A stretch of DNA of 64,000 nt from Saccharopolyspora_D taberi (GCF_039534165.1 NZ_BAAAUX010000005.1:248001-312000); one strand, 5' to 3'; shown: positions 49,832 to 57,682, numbered from the stretch's first letter. The notes: a model not told the origin generated them from the sequence alone. Numbers and translations: made by a program.

Positions 49832-50562
49832 CGGGCCCCTCCCGCGATCTTGGCGCCGAACGTGCGGGCCAGCGTCTCCGGCGCGAGGACCTCGTCCAGC
49901 GGCCCGTGCGCGATGACCTGCTGCTGGAGCAGCACCGCGGTGTCGCACAGCTCCGGGACGCTGGCCAGGTCGTGGGTGGAGATCATGATCGTGCGGCCCT
50001 CGTCGCGCAGTCCGCGCAGCAGCTCGGCGATGGTGGCTTCGGAACGCTTGTCGACCCCGGCGAACGGTTCGTCGAGGAACAGCAGCGCCGCTTCCTGCGC
50101 GATGCCCCGGGCGACGAAGGCGCGCTTGCGCTGGCCGCCGGAGAGCGCGCCGATGGGGTTGCCCGCGAGCTCGGTGAGCCCGACGCGCTCCAGCGCCGCG
50201 GCGACCGCGGAGCGGTCCGCCTGCCGGGGGCGGCGGGTGAGGCCGAGGTGTCCGTAGCGGCCCATCATCACCACGTCGGCGACGCTGACCGGGAACGTCC
50301 AGTCGACGGCCTCGGACTGCGGCACGTAGGCGATCAGGCCCTCGCGGCGGGCCTGCCGGGGCGACCGGCCGAGCAGCCGGATGCTGCCGCGGTCCGGTTT
50401 CACCAGCCCCATCAGGGCTTTGAACAGGGTGGACTTGCCGGAGCCGTTCATCCCGAGCAGGCCGCAGATCTGGCCCGCCGCGATGTCCACGCTGACGTCG
50501 TCGAGCGCCAGCGTCTGCCCGTAGTGGACGGTGACGTTGGCGGCGTCGATCGCGGTGCTCAC
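49828..50562 (-). CDS. Manganese/zinc-type ABC transporter ATP-binding protein
   Basis: A 244-residue ATPase, GTG at 50562 overlapping the binding-protein stop by 4 bp. Walker A is LGMNGSGKSTLFKALMG, Q-loop YVPQSEAVDWTFP (the QSEAVDWxFP motif is specific to manganese/zinc/iron chelate importers), signature ALSGGQRKRAFVARG, Walker B ALLFLDEPFAGVD, switch His in MISTHDLASVPELCD. It powers uptake by the MntA-like lipoprotein and the permease. Coupled translation on both sides keeps stoichiometry. Confidence 0.93.
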   Translation of the reverse strand: MSTAIDAANVTVHYGQTLALDDVSVDIAAGQICGLLGMNGSGKSTLFKALMGLVKPDRGSIRLLGRSPRQARREGLIAYVPQSEAVDWTFPVSVADVVMMGRYGHLGLTRRPRQADRSAVAAALERVGLTELAGNPIGALSGGQRKRAFVARGIAQEAALLFLDEPFAGVDKRSEATIAELLRGLRDEGRTIMISTHDLASVPELCDTAVLLQQQVIAHGPLDEVLAPETLARTFGAKIAGGAR

Positions 50563-51485
50563 CGGTCGCCTCCGTTCAGGCCGGTCACGACGGCCTCGGC
50601 GTCGTGGCGCAGCAGGTCGAGGTAGGTCGGGACCGGGCCGCCGGGCTCGGACAGCGAGTCGACGTAGAGCTTTTCGCCCAGCCGCGCGCCGGTTTCGGTC
50701 GCCACCTGCTGCTGCGCCTTGTCGTTGACGGTGGATTCGCAGAAGACCGCGGGGACGGCGTTGTCCCGCACGAACCGGGTGGTGTCCTTGATCTGCTGCG
50801 GGGTGCCCTCCTCGTCGCTGTTGACCGGCCACAGGTACGCCTCGCGCAGGCCCGCGTCGCGCGCGAGGTAGGAGAACGCGCCCTCGCAGGTGACCAGGGC
50901 GCGGTGCTGCGGCGGCAGTTTCGCCAGCTCCTGCCGGAGGTACTGGTCGATCTCGTCGATGCGGCGCAGGTAGGAGTCGGCGTTGGCGTGGAACTCCGAG
51001 GCGTGCGCGGGGTCCAGGTGGCTGAGGGCGTCGCGGATGTTGGTGACGTAGATCCGCGCGTTGCGCGGGGACATCCAGGCGTGCGGGTTGGCCTTGCCCT
51101 CGTACTGGCCGCTGCGGATCGGCATCGGCTCGACGCCCGCGGTGAGGGTGACGTGGCGGGCCTCGCTGCGCTGGACGAACCGGTCGAACCAGCGCTCCAG
51201 GCCGAGGCCGTTGTCCAGCACGAGATCGGCCTTGGCGCCCTTGAGCAGGTCGCTGGGCGTGGGTTCGTACTCGTGGATCTCGGTGCCGGGCTTGGTGATC
51301 GACTCGACCGCGACGGCGTCCCCGGCGACCGCGCGCGCCATGTCGGCGATCACGGTGAAGGTGGTGACGACCTGCTTGCGGTCGTCGGCGGGCTCGCTCG
51401 CGCCGGTGCCGCACGCCGACGCCAGAAGCAGGGCCGCTAAGGCGAGAGACGCGTTTCGGGTCGTTGGAGTCCGAAATTTCGCCAC
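50559..51485 (-). CDS. Manganese-type metal-binding lipoprotein (cluster A-I solute-binding protein)
   Basis: A 308-residue lipoprotein; GTG at 51485 with no ribosome site but a -10 only 7 bp upstream, so probably leaderless. Lipobox LASAC places the lipidated Cys at 25. The TroA/PsaA-type fold is clear, and the predicted ligands are His in EIHEYEPTPSDL, His in NPHAWMSPRNARIYV, Glu in LVTCEGAFSYLARDAGL and Asp in YVDSLSEPGGP. His-His-Glu-Asp is the manganese/iron set (PsaA, MntC); zinc proteins have His at the third place. First gene of the four-gene operon. A perfect 16-bp dyad spans its start codon. Confidence 0.9.
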   Translation of the reverse strand: MAKFRTPTTRNASLALAALLLASACGTGASEPADDRKQVVTTFTVIADMARAVAGDAVAVESITKPGTEIHEYEPTPSDLLKGAKADLVLDNGLGLERWFDRFVQRSEARHVTLTAGVEPMPIRSGQYEGKANPHAWMSPRNARIYVTNIRDALSHLDPAHASEFHANADSYLRRIDEIDQYLRQELAKLPPQHRALVTCEGAFSYLARDAGLREAYLWPVNSDEEGTPQQIKDTTRFVRDNAVPAVFCESTVNDKAQQQVATETGARLGEKLYVDSLSEPGGPVPTYLDLLRHDAEAVVTGLNGGDR

Positions 51486-51492
51486 GGCGAAA
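51477..51492. promoter_or_regulatory. 16-bp dyad over the start of the metal-transport operon
   Basis: TTTCGCC-AC-GGCGAAA (51477-51492) is a perfect 7-2-7 inverted repeat that covers the GTG start codon and the predicted transcription start. A repressor bound here would block initiation directly. The operon's own MntR-like regulator is the natural candidate. The sequence does not match the IdeR box. Confidence 0.6.
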
Positions 51493-51521
51493 ACTGTACT
51501 AGGTGCGATTCCCGCGACCAA
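51493..51521 (-). promoter_or_regulatory. Promoter of the metal-transport operon
   Basis: On the minus strand TTGGTC (-35, 51521-51516) and TACAGT (-10, 51498-51493) are separated by 17 bp. The GTG at 51485 begins 7 bp after the -10, placing the first transcribed base at the start codon. Confidence 0.6.
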
Positions 51522-51563
51522 GCGGGTGTGATCGACGCGGGGCGTGGGACACTGGTCGGCGCT

Positions 51564-52673
51564 ATGTCTGCATCGCTCCCGCTTGTTTTCAACGCGCCGC
51601 GCCGCGGCAAGCCGCCCGTGCACCTCGCCGACCTCTCGGTCGAGGAGCGGAAGGCGGCGGTGGCCGAGCTGGGCGAGAAGCCCTTCCGCGCCCGCCAGCT
51701 CGCGCACCACTACTTCGGCAGGCTCAGCGCCGACGTGGAGTCGATGACCGACATCCCGGCGGGCAGCCGCGCCCGGCTCGGCGCCGACCTGCTGCCGACG
51801 CTGCTCACACCGGTGCGCCACGTCGACACCGACGAGGGCACCACCCGCAAGACGCTCTGGCGCGCGCACGACGGCACGCTGCTGGAGAGCGTGCTCATGC
51901 GGTACCCGGACCGGGCCACGGTCTGCATCTCCAGCCAGGCGGGCTGCGGCATGGCGTGCCCGTTCTGCGCCACCGGCCAGGGCGGTCTCCAGCGCAACCT
52001 CTCGACAGCCGAGATCGTCGACCAGGTGCGGTCGGCGGCGGCGATGATGCGCGACGGCGAGGTGCCCGGCGGGCCGGGCAGGCTGTCCAACGTCGTGTTC
52101 ATGGGCATGGGCGAGCCGCTGGCGAACTACAAGCGCGTGATCAACGCGGTGCACCGCATCTGCGACCCCGCACCGGAGGGCCTGGGACTCTCGCAGCGCT
52201 CGGTCACGGTGTCCACGGTGGGCCTGGTGCCCGCGATCCGGAAGATGACCGCCGAGGACCTGCACGTCACGCTCGCGGTGTCGCTGCACACCCCGGACGA
52301 CGAGCTGCGCGACACGCTGGTGCCGGTGAACAACCGGTGGAAGGTCCAGGAGGTCCTGGAGGCCGCGCGCGGCTACGCCGACCACACCGGGCGCCGGGTG
52401 TCGATCGAGTACGCGCTCATCCGGGACGTCAACGACCAGGGCTGGCGCGCCGACCTGCTGGGCAAGCTGCTGCACAAGCACCTCGGCCAGCTCGTGCACG
52501 TCAACCTGATCCCGCTGAACCCGACGCCCGGCAGCAAGTGGGACGCCAGCCCGAAACCCGTCGAGCGGGAGTTCGTGCGGCGCGTGCGCGCCGCCGGCGT
52601 GCCGTGCACCGTGCGGGACACGCGGGGGCAGGAGATCGCCGCCGCTTGCGGGCAGCTCGCCGCGGAGGAGTAG
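51564..52673 (+). CDS. rlmN: 23S rRNA (adenine-2503-C2)-methyltransferase RlmN
   Basis: A 369-residue radical SAM enzyme. ATG 51564 chosen; GTG 51528 would add 12 residues. Seen: EKPFRARQLAHHYFGRLSAD, SSQAGCGMACPFCATGQGG (the CxxxCxxC iron-sulfur cluster), LSNVVFMGMGEPLANYKRV (GEP motif), VTLAVSLHTPDDELRDTLVP and SIEYALIRDVNDQ. The C-terminal CTVRDTRGQEIAAACGQL carries the conserved Cys that forms the methyl-transfer intermediate. It methylates A2503 of 23S rRNA and A37 of some tRNAs. Divergent from the metal-transport operon. Confidence 0.96.
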   Translation: MSASLPLVFNAPRRGKPPVHLADLSVEERKAAVAELGEKPFRARQLAHHYFGRLSADVESMTDIPAGSRARLGADLLPTLLTPVRHVDTDEGTTRKTLWRAHDGTLLESVLMRYPDRATVCISSQAGCGMACPFCATGQGGLQRNLSTAEIVDQVRSAAAMMRDGEVPGGPGRLSNVVFMGMGEPLANYKRVINAVHRICDPAPEGLGLSQRSVTVSTVGLVPAIRKMTAEDLHVTLAVSLHTPDDELRDTLVPVNNRWKVQEVLEAARGYADHTGRRVSIEYALIRDVNDQGWRADLLGKLLHKHLGQLVHVNLIPLNPTPGSKWDASPKPVEREFVRRVRAAGVPCTVRDTRGQEIAAACGQLAAEE

Positions 52674-53066
52674 GCGGGCGCGCTCTAAGACTACGTTTGT
52701 CCATCTACTGCGACCAAACGCGAAAGTGTTTGGTCCATTTGGATGAATGACTTGCTCTGGCGTCCGGTTCTTTCGCGGGCATGTGGTTTACTCGACGAGT
52801 GGTGACCATGGCCGGTGATGCCCTCGTCGTGTTGACGTTTGGTCCGCGAAGTGGCGATAACATCGGACGGTGAACGCATGGGGGATGTCTACTCGCGTCG
52901 CTGCGCCCGAAGTGGCTGCCGGGAAGAGGAATCGCAGTCGCGGGTACGGATTCCGGCTTCGGTGTCGATCGGCTCGATGCCGCCATGGATGTTTGTGCCG
53001 TGTTGATGCACAACCAAGCGATCGCATCGTGAAATTTTGTGATCGACACACTGGAGGGATGGACGG
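52674..53066. other. Leader region of the AIPR gene with repeated GTTTGGTC sites
   Basis: 393 bp of lower G+C, no supported gene. An inverted repeat GACCAAAC-8-GTTTGGTC lies at 52712-52735, and a third GTTTGGTC occurs at 52837-52844. A one-base-shorter relative (GTTTGTCC) occurs near 52695. The arrangement looks like an operator array. CTGGAGGGA at 53051 is the ribosome site of the next gene. Confidence 0.55.
52712..52735. repeat. Inverted repeat GACCAAAC/GTTTGGTC
   Basis: GACCAAAC at 52712-52719 and its exact complement GTTTGGTC at 52728-52735, separated by 8 bp. Another GTTTGGTC copy at 52837-52844 lies 102 bp downstream. Candidate operator or a structured RNA upstream of the defence-like gene. 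Confidence 0.6.
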
Positions 53067-55235
53067 TTGAGTGCAACTAACGGGTCGCACGGTCGTGCGG
53101 ATGTGACCATCCAGGTCCGCCAAGTGGAGAAAGCTCTGCGCACAGTGTACGTAGATGCAGGTCTTTTGGACGCGAGCGACCTGGAGGGGAAGCCGGCTGA
53201 GTATCGAGAGCCACGCCTTCTTTCGAGGGCTTTGGCGGCCCAGGCTGTCCGAATTGTCACCGGATTCAGTCCAACGGAGGCTGCGCTCACTGTCATCGAT
53301 GGGCTGGGGGACCAAGGCATCGACGCGATTGCAATCGTCGACGGCCCAGATCCTCACGTCTATGTTGTCCAGGCGAAGTGGAGTAAAGACGGCAAGGCAA
53401 ATAGTGAGCGAACGGCGGTTATGGAGCTGATCGCTGGGCTCCGGCTGATAGACGACGAGGACTTTGCCCCGTTCAATCCGCGTGGTCGGCAGCTTGCTGA
53501 GCTCGCGAAGAACGTAATGGCCAAGGGTCCAGTGCCCATCACGCAGGTCGTGGTTCTGATGCGAGCCGACGACGTGACAGAGGGCTTTCGCCACGCGCTC
53601 ATTACTGGAGAGAAGGAGTTCAATCGATACGGTGAAGTCCTAGATCATCGTATTATTCTTGCTGCTGAAGTTTGGGAGTCAGTCCGAAAGGATCTCGCCC
53701 CTCGGCCAGTTGAACTTACGGCCGATCTTTTCCCGTGGTTTGCGATCCTCGCCCCGTATGAGTCATATCAGGGTGTGGTGGAGGCTGAACAAGTAGCTGA
53801 CTGGGTGAAGCATGGATCGGACCTGTTTAACCTGAATATTCGTAACCCGTTGGGAAGGACCGCGATCAACAACGAGTTGATCGATACGCTGACTGTCGAG
53901 CCAGCTCACTTCTGGTACTTCAACAACGGCGTTACGATTCTCTGCGAGTCAGTTGAGAAGACTCAGCAGTCCATGCGAACGCCCCACACACGACCGCTCG
54001 GCCTGACGCTGCACAACGCCAGCGTGGTCAATGGTGCTCAGACTGTGAGATCTGTCGCGGAAGCAGTCGCTGCTGAGGGGACCGCCGCTTCGGCGCAGGT
54101 CGGCGTTCGTATTATCGTGACAGGCAAAGCTGAGGTATTTGCTAGGCAAACCACGCAGGCTACCAACCGGCAAAACCGAGTCGAGGCACGTGACTTCATA
54201 GCCCTCGATTCAATCCAAGCGGCAATCTCCGAGGAGATGCGTGCTGAACTCGGGCTGGAGTACAGTGTCCGCCGCAGTGAACTGGAGCCGCATCCGGACA
54301 CTGGTTGCTCAGTTGTTGAGGCAGCGTGCGCGCTGGCATGTGCTCATCCTGACAGTCAGTATGCGGCTCGGATAGCAACCACCCTCGATGTGTTGTGGGA
54401 GCGTGGCTCTCAGGGCATCTATGATTCCTTGTTTCGTCCTCAGCCCAGTGCTTACCTCTTGTGGAACGCTGTGCAGGTCCTTAGAGAGGTGCGCCGCAGT
54501 CTTCACGAGCTGCGGACACGCTATGAGGGAAGAGGCGCGGCTCTCACGGAGCACGGTGCTTACCTACTTGCTCACCTTGTCTTCCAGCGTCTGGATACGG
54601 AGTCCATTGATGAGCCGGATCCGAAGTTGGAATGGGCTGCTCAGGCTGTTGGAGAAACGTCTCAACTGATTAGTGAACTGTTGCCTTCGGTGGCGGCCGC
54701 AATTGACGTATTGTACACGGAACGGTCTCAGATCCGGGCAGTGTGCTCGGATGTATCGCGTTGCCGTGAGGTCGTTGCGCGCGTGCTCGACACTGCGGTT
54801 GAAGGGAACCTTGCTGCAGCTCCGGACAAGTACCGTCGTACGCCAGGGCAACGCAAGCGTCGGCGGCCTAACGCCGTTTCTGTTCTGATTGACAAGGGTG
54901 TGCTTGCAGAGGGTGAGGCGCTAACCCTTACCAAGGCGTTCCCCCTCGAGAACGAGGCTCTCCGTGACTGGCTGGCTGAGGATCCGAAACGGGCTCGGGC
55001 AACGTGGGTGCCGCACCGGGCGAAACCGATCCTTTGGGCTGCTGATGGCAAGCAATACTCGCCCTCCGGGCTGATATCGCACATGTGGAAGCTGGCTCAG
55101 TGGAAGCAGCGACCTGTCGCGAATCAAGGAACGGCGCGGTGGGAAACCCGGTCCGGCGAGACGCTTGCCGAGCTGGCCTGGCGCATTCTTGGTGAGCTCG
55201 AAGTGTCGGATGAAAGTGTGGAGGACGCCTCGTGA
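53067..55235 (+). CDS. Putative anti-phage protein: PD-(D/E)xK nuclease-like + AIPR domain + RAMA-like C terminus
   Basis: A 722-residue protein; TTG 53067 with CTGGAGGGA 9 bp upstream. Residues 70-110 (TVIDGLGDQGIDAIAIVDG, then VYVVQAKWSKD) carry an Mrr-like nuclease motif, Asp86 with Gln102-x-Lys104. Residues about 240-400 match AIPR (abortive infection phage resistance, PF10592): HFWYFNNGVTILCE, LTLHNASVVNGAQTVRSV and TQATNRQNRVEARDF. Residues about 602-708 (NAVSVLIDKGVLAEGEALTL, ILWAADGKQYSPSGLISHMW) resemble RAMA domains, predicted to recognise modified DNA. G+C and codon use are far lower than the neighbours, indicating transfer. No methylase or partner gene is adjacent. Nuclease and RAMA assignments are by eye. 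Confidence 0.8.
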   Translation: MSATNGSHGRADVTIQVRQVEKALRTVYVDAGLLDASDLEGKPAEYREPRLLSRALAAQAVRIVTGFSPTEAALTVIDGLGDQGIDAIAIVDGPDPHVYVVQAKWSKDGKANSERTAVMELIAGLRLIDDEDFAPFNPRGRQLAELAKNVMAKGPVPITQVVVLMRADDVTEGFRHALITGEKEFNRYGEVLDHRIILAAEVWESVRKDLAPRPVELTADLFPWFAILAPYESYQGVVEAEQVADWVKHGSDLFNLNIRNPLGRTAINNELIDTLTVEPAHFWYFNNGVTILCESVEKTQQSMRTPHTRPLGLTLHNASVVNGAQTVRSVAEAVAAEGTAASAQVGVRIIVTGKAEVFARQTTQATNRQNRVEARDFIALDSIQAAISEEMRAELGLEYSVRRSELEPHPDTGCSVVEAACALACAHPDSQYAARIATTLDVLWERGSQGIYDSLFRPQPSAYLLWNAVQVLREVRRSLHELRTRYEGRGAALTEHGAYLLAHLVFQRLDTESIDEPDPKLEWAAQAVGETSQLISELLPSVAAAIDVLYTERSQIRAVCSDVSRCREVVARVLDTAVEGNLAAAPDKYRRTPGQRKRRRPNAVSVLIDKGVLAEGEALTLTKAFPLENEALRDWLAEDPKRARATWVPHRAKPILWAADGKQYSPSGLISHMWKLAQWKQRPVANQGTARWETRSGETLAELAWRILGELEVSDESVEDAS

Positions 55236-55443
55236 TTGATGTACTTGAGACGGTCTGACCAGGAGGATTGCCAGCTGTATTCGCTCGTCCGGCCTTCGAC
55301 TCTGGTCGACGGTGGCGAGCGAGTGCAGCAGGGCTGGCAGACCCTGAAACTTGGCCGCGATGGTTGCCCGAGTGGCCGCATGACGACGAGCCGGGCCGAG
55401 GGCTACGAGTGGACCTCCGGCACCCACGCACCCGGACCGCAGC

Positions 55444-56028
55444 TCACCAGACGCCGGAGGTGCCGCGGCGGTGGCTGTCGACGAGGTGGGTGTCGACCAT
55501 CCCGATCGCTTCCATCAGGGCGAACATCGTGGTCGGGCCGACGAAGGCGAAACCCTTGCGGCGCAACGCCTTCGCCAGGGCCTTCGACTCCGGTGAGGTG
55601 GTCGGGATCTCCTCGATCGTGCGTGGCTCCGGGGTCTTGTCCGGCTTGAACGACCAGACGAACTCGTCGAGGCCGCCTTCGGCGCGCAGCTCGATCGTCG
55701 CGCGGGCGTTGGTGATCGCGGCGTGGATCTTCAGGCGGTTCCGCACGATCCCGGTGTCGGCCATCAGGCGTTCGACGTCGTCCTCGCCGTAGGCCGCCAC
55801 CGCCTCCGGCTCGAAGTCGTCGAACGCCTTCCGGAACGCCGGGCGCTTGCGCAGGATCGTCGCCCACGACAGGCCGGCCTGGAAGGCTTCCAGGCTGATC
55901 CGTTCGTAGAGCGCCTGCTCACCGCGGACCGGCATGCCCCACTCGGTGTCGTAGTACTCGCGCAGCAGCGGATCGGTCGCCGCCCACGGCGGCCGGGCCA
56001 GACCGTCCTCGCCGATCACCGCGCTCAT
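55444..56028 (-). CDS. tag: DNA-3-methyladenine glycosylase I
   Basis: A 194-residue Tag-family glycosylase whose ATG at 56028 overlaps the oxygenase stop (ATGA). Seen: PPWAATDPLLREYYDTEWGMPV, LYERISLEAFQAGLSWATIL (catalytic-pocket Glu), RKRPAFRKAFDDFEPEAVAA, IVRNRLKIHAAITNARA and KGFAFVGPTTMFALMEAIGM. It excises 3-methyladenine from alkylated DNA. The Cys4/His17 and C-terminal His/Cys zinc-snap ligands of E. coli Tag are not all present (RPPW and YYDTEW here), so this one probably lacks the zinc site. Last gene of the repair operon. Confidence 0.92.
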   Translation of the reverse strand: MSAVIGEDGLARPPWAATDPLLREYYDTEWGMPVRGEQALYERISLEAFQAGLSWATILRKRPAFRKAFDDFEPEAVAAYGEDDVERLMADTGIVRNRLKIHAAITNARATIELRAEGGLDEFVWSFKPDKTPEPRTIEEIPTTSPESKALAKALRRKGFAFVGPTTMFALMEAIGMVDTHLVDSHRRGTSGVW

Positions 56029-56732
56029 GCGGCGTCGTGGAAGACGAGGCCGAGGGTGTGCCTGCGGCCGGACCGCACCGCCGACACCCCGTGGCGCACC
56101 GGCGACGCCGACCACCCGCGCGCCGACCGCACCGGCCGGTCGCGGGTGGTGAACACCAGGCCGTGGCCGTGCGGGATGAGCGTCGAGGTACCCCGGGACT
56201 GGGCCCTCGGCCGCTGCTCGACCAGCAGGAACTCGCCGCCGGTGTGGTCGACGCCCGGCTCGCTCAGGTTGATCACGACCTGGAGCGGGAAGACCTTGTC
56301 GCCGAACAGGTCCCGGTGCAGCGCGTTCCAGCCGCCCGCGTCGTAGCGCAGCAGGATCGGGGTGGGCCGGGACTGGCCCGCCTCGTGGCACTCGGCCAGC
56401 CACTCGTCGAGCGTGTCCGGCCACCGCAGGCCCCAGCCGAGCTTCTCGTTCCAGTCGCGGGCGATCGGCAGCAGCCGCGGGTAGAGCGCCTGCCGGAGCT
56501 GTTCGACCGCCTCCGGGAAGGGGCTGGCGAAGTAGCGGTACTCGCCTTCGCCGAAGCGGTGCCTGCGCATGTTGATCGTGTTGCGGAAGTGCTCCGGCTC
56601 GTCGTAGAGGCTCGCGAGGCCGGCGGCTTCCTCGGTGGTCAGCAGCCGCGGCAGCAGCGCGCAGCCGTACTCGTCGACCTCTTCGGCCACCGCCGCCCAG
56701 TCCGCGCTCGCCACTCTCTCGGTGAAGGTCAT
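56025..56732 (-). CDS. 2-oxoglutarate/Fe(II)-dependent oxygenase in a DNA alkylation repair operon
   Basis: A 235-residue protein, ATG at 56732. The jelly-roll iron site is complete: His139 and Asp141 in GGWNALHRDLFGD, His214 in SPVRHGVSAVR, and Arg224 ten residues later in SGRRHTLGLVFHDAA to bind 2-oxoglutarate. VVINLSEPGVDHTGGEFLLV is the double-stranded helix core. It resembles the prolyl-hydroxylase-like group found beside ada/alkA/ogt genes. Its place between ogt and tag suggests an AlkB-like dealkylase or a repair-linked hydroxylase, but it lacks an obvious AlkB substrate lid. Function by context only. Confidence 0.82.
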   Translation of the reverse strand: MTFTERVASADWAAVAEEVDEYGCALLPRLLTTEEAAGLASLYDEPEHFRNTINMRRHRFGEGEYRYFASPFPEAVEQLRQALYPRLLPIARDWNEKLGWGLRWPDTLDEWLAECHEAGQSRPTPILLRYDAGGWNALHRDLFGDKVFPLQVVINLSEPGVDHTGGEFLLVEQRPRAQSRGTSTLIPHGHGLVFTTRDRPVRSARGWSASPVRHGVSAVRSGRRHTLGLVFHDAA

Positions 56733-56793
56733 CTCGTGGTCTCCTCGCTACCGGCGGGTTCTCAGGCGTCCGAAGCGGCAGAGCCGTTCCGTC

Positions 56794-57276
56794 TCAGAAC
56801 AGCCTCGCTTCGGCGGGTTCTTCCAGGTCCAGCAGGAAGCGCTTGCGGTCCAGGCCGCCCGCGTAACCGGTCAGAGCGCCGTCGGCGCCCACCACGCGGT
56901 GGCACGGCACCACCACGCACAGCGGGTTGCGGCCGTTGGCCGCGCCGACCGCCTGCGCCAGCGCGGGGTCGCCCAGCGCGCGGGCGAGGTCGCCGTACGA
57001 GCGGGTCTCGCCGTAGGGGATCTCGGCCAGCTGCGCCCAGACCCGCTGGTGGAACTCGTCGCCCCGCGGCGCCAGCGGCAGTTCGAACCGGGTGCGCTCC
57101 CCGGCGAAGTACTCGCCGAGCTGCCGCGCCGTCTCCTCGAACCCGGTCTCCACCCGCGGCCCGAAGGTCTCCTGCGCGGGCCTGCGGCGGTGGCCTTCGA
57201 AGTACACCCCGGTCAGGGCTTCGCCGTCGCCGACGAGCGTCAGCTCGCCCAGCGGGGAGTCGATCACCGTGTGCAT
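56794..57276 (-). CDS. ogt: Methylated-DNA--[protein]-cysteine S-methyltransferase
   Basis: A 160-residue suicide alkyltransferase; the ATG at 57276 has an exceptionally good GGAGGTGATG site. Seen: HTVIDSPLGELTLVGDG, FHQRVWAQLAEIPYGETRSY, VGAANGRNPLCVVVPCHRVVG with acceptor Cys125, and YAGGLDRKRFLLDLE. It transfers alkyl groups from O6-alkylguanine to itself. First gene of ogt-oxygenase-tag; 61 bp precede the oxygenase. There is no AdaA regulator domain, so control of the operon is not evident. Confidence 0.94.
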   Translation of the reverse strand: MHTVIDSPLGELTLVGDGEALTGVYFEGHRRRPAQETFGPRVETGFEETARQLGEYFAGERTRFELPLAPRGDEFHQRVWAQLAEIPYGETRSYGDLARALGDPALAQAVGAANGRNPLCVVVPCHRVVGADGALTGYAGGLDRKRFLLDLEEPAEARLF

Positions 57277-57344
57277 GCCGCATCACCTCCTACACCGGGT
57301 AGACGTCCGGGAGCCCGGGAACGTGAGGTGGTTAGGGTCGGGCC

Positions 57345-57680
57345 ATGGAGATCTGGGTCAACCCGGCGTGCTCGAAGTGCGCTTCCGCGCTGGAGATGCT
57401 CGACGAGGCCGGCGCCGAGTACACCGTCCGCCGCTACTTGGACGAGCCGCCGACCGCGGCCGAGCTCGGCGAGGTGCTGGAGCGGCTCGGGCTGGAGCCG
57501 TGGGACATCGCGCGCGTCGGCGAGGATGCTTCCGGGCTGCCGCCGAAGGCGGACCGGCAGGGCTGGATCGCGATGCTGGCCGAGAAGCCGGAGCTGATCC
57601 AGCGCCCGATCATCACCGCCGACGACGGGACCGCCGTGATCGGCCGGACCCCGGAGGCCGTCCGGTCGGTGCTGGAGTAG
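57345..57680 (+). CDS. ArsC/Spx-family thioredoxin-fold protein
   Basis: A 111-residue protein, ATG 57345, of the ArsC family. The N terminus is MEIWVNPACSKCASALEMLDE, with a CxxC (Cys9, Cys12). YTVRRYLDEPPTAAELGEVL and ELIQRPIITADDGTAVIGR follow, the latter being the conserved RPI motif. Glutaredoxin-dependent arsenate reductases use the first Cys; Spx-type regulators use a CxxC switch. No ars genes are nearby, so arsenate reduction is uncertain; a redox role is equally plausible. Divergent from ogt. Confidence 0.88.
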   Translation: MEIWVNPACSKCASALEMLDEAGAEYTVRRYLDEPPTAAELGEVLERLGLEPWDIARVGEDASGLPPKADRQGWIAMLAEKPELIQRPIITADDGTAVIGRTPEAVRSVLE

Positions 57681-57682
57681 GA

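Noticed and set aside
52870..53070. A 66-codon GTG-start frame just before the AIPR gene
   Set aside because: No ribosome site, no domain, Arg/Cys-rich composition, and it overlaps the AIPR start. Not supported as a gene.
55236..55443. A frame after the AIPR gene reading DPETWPRWLPEWPHDDEPG
   Set aside because: Looks protein-like for about 20 residues but lacks a start site and continues antisense into tag. At most a tiny remnant of a lost gene; not enough to annotate.
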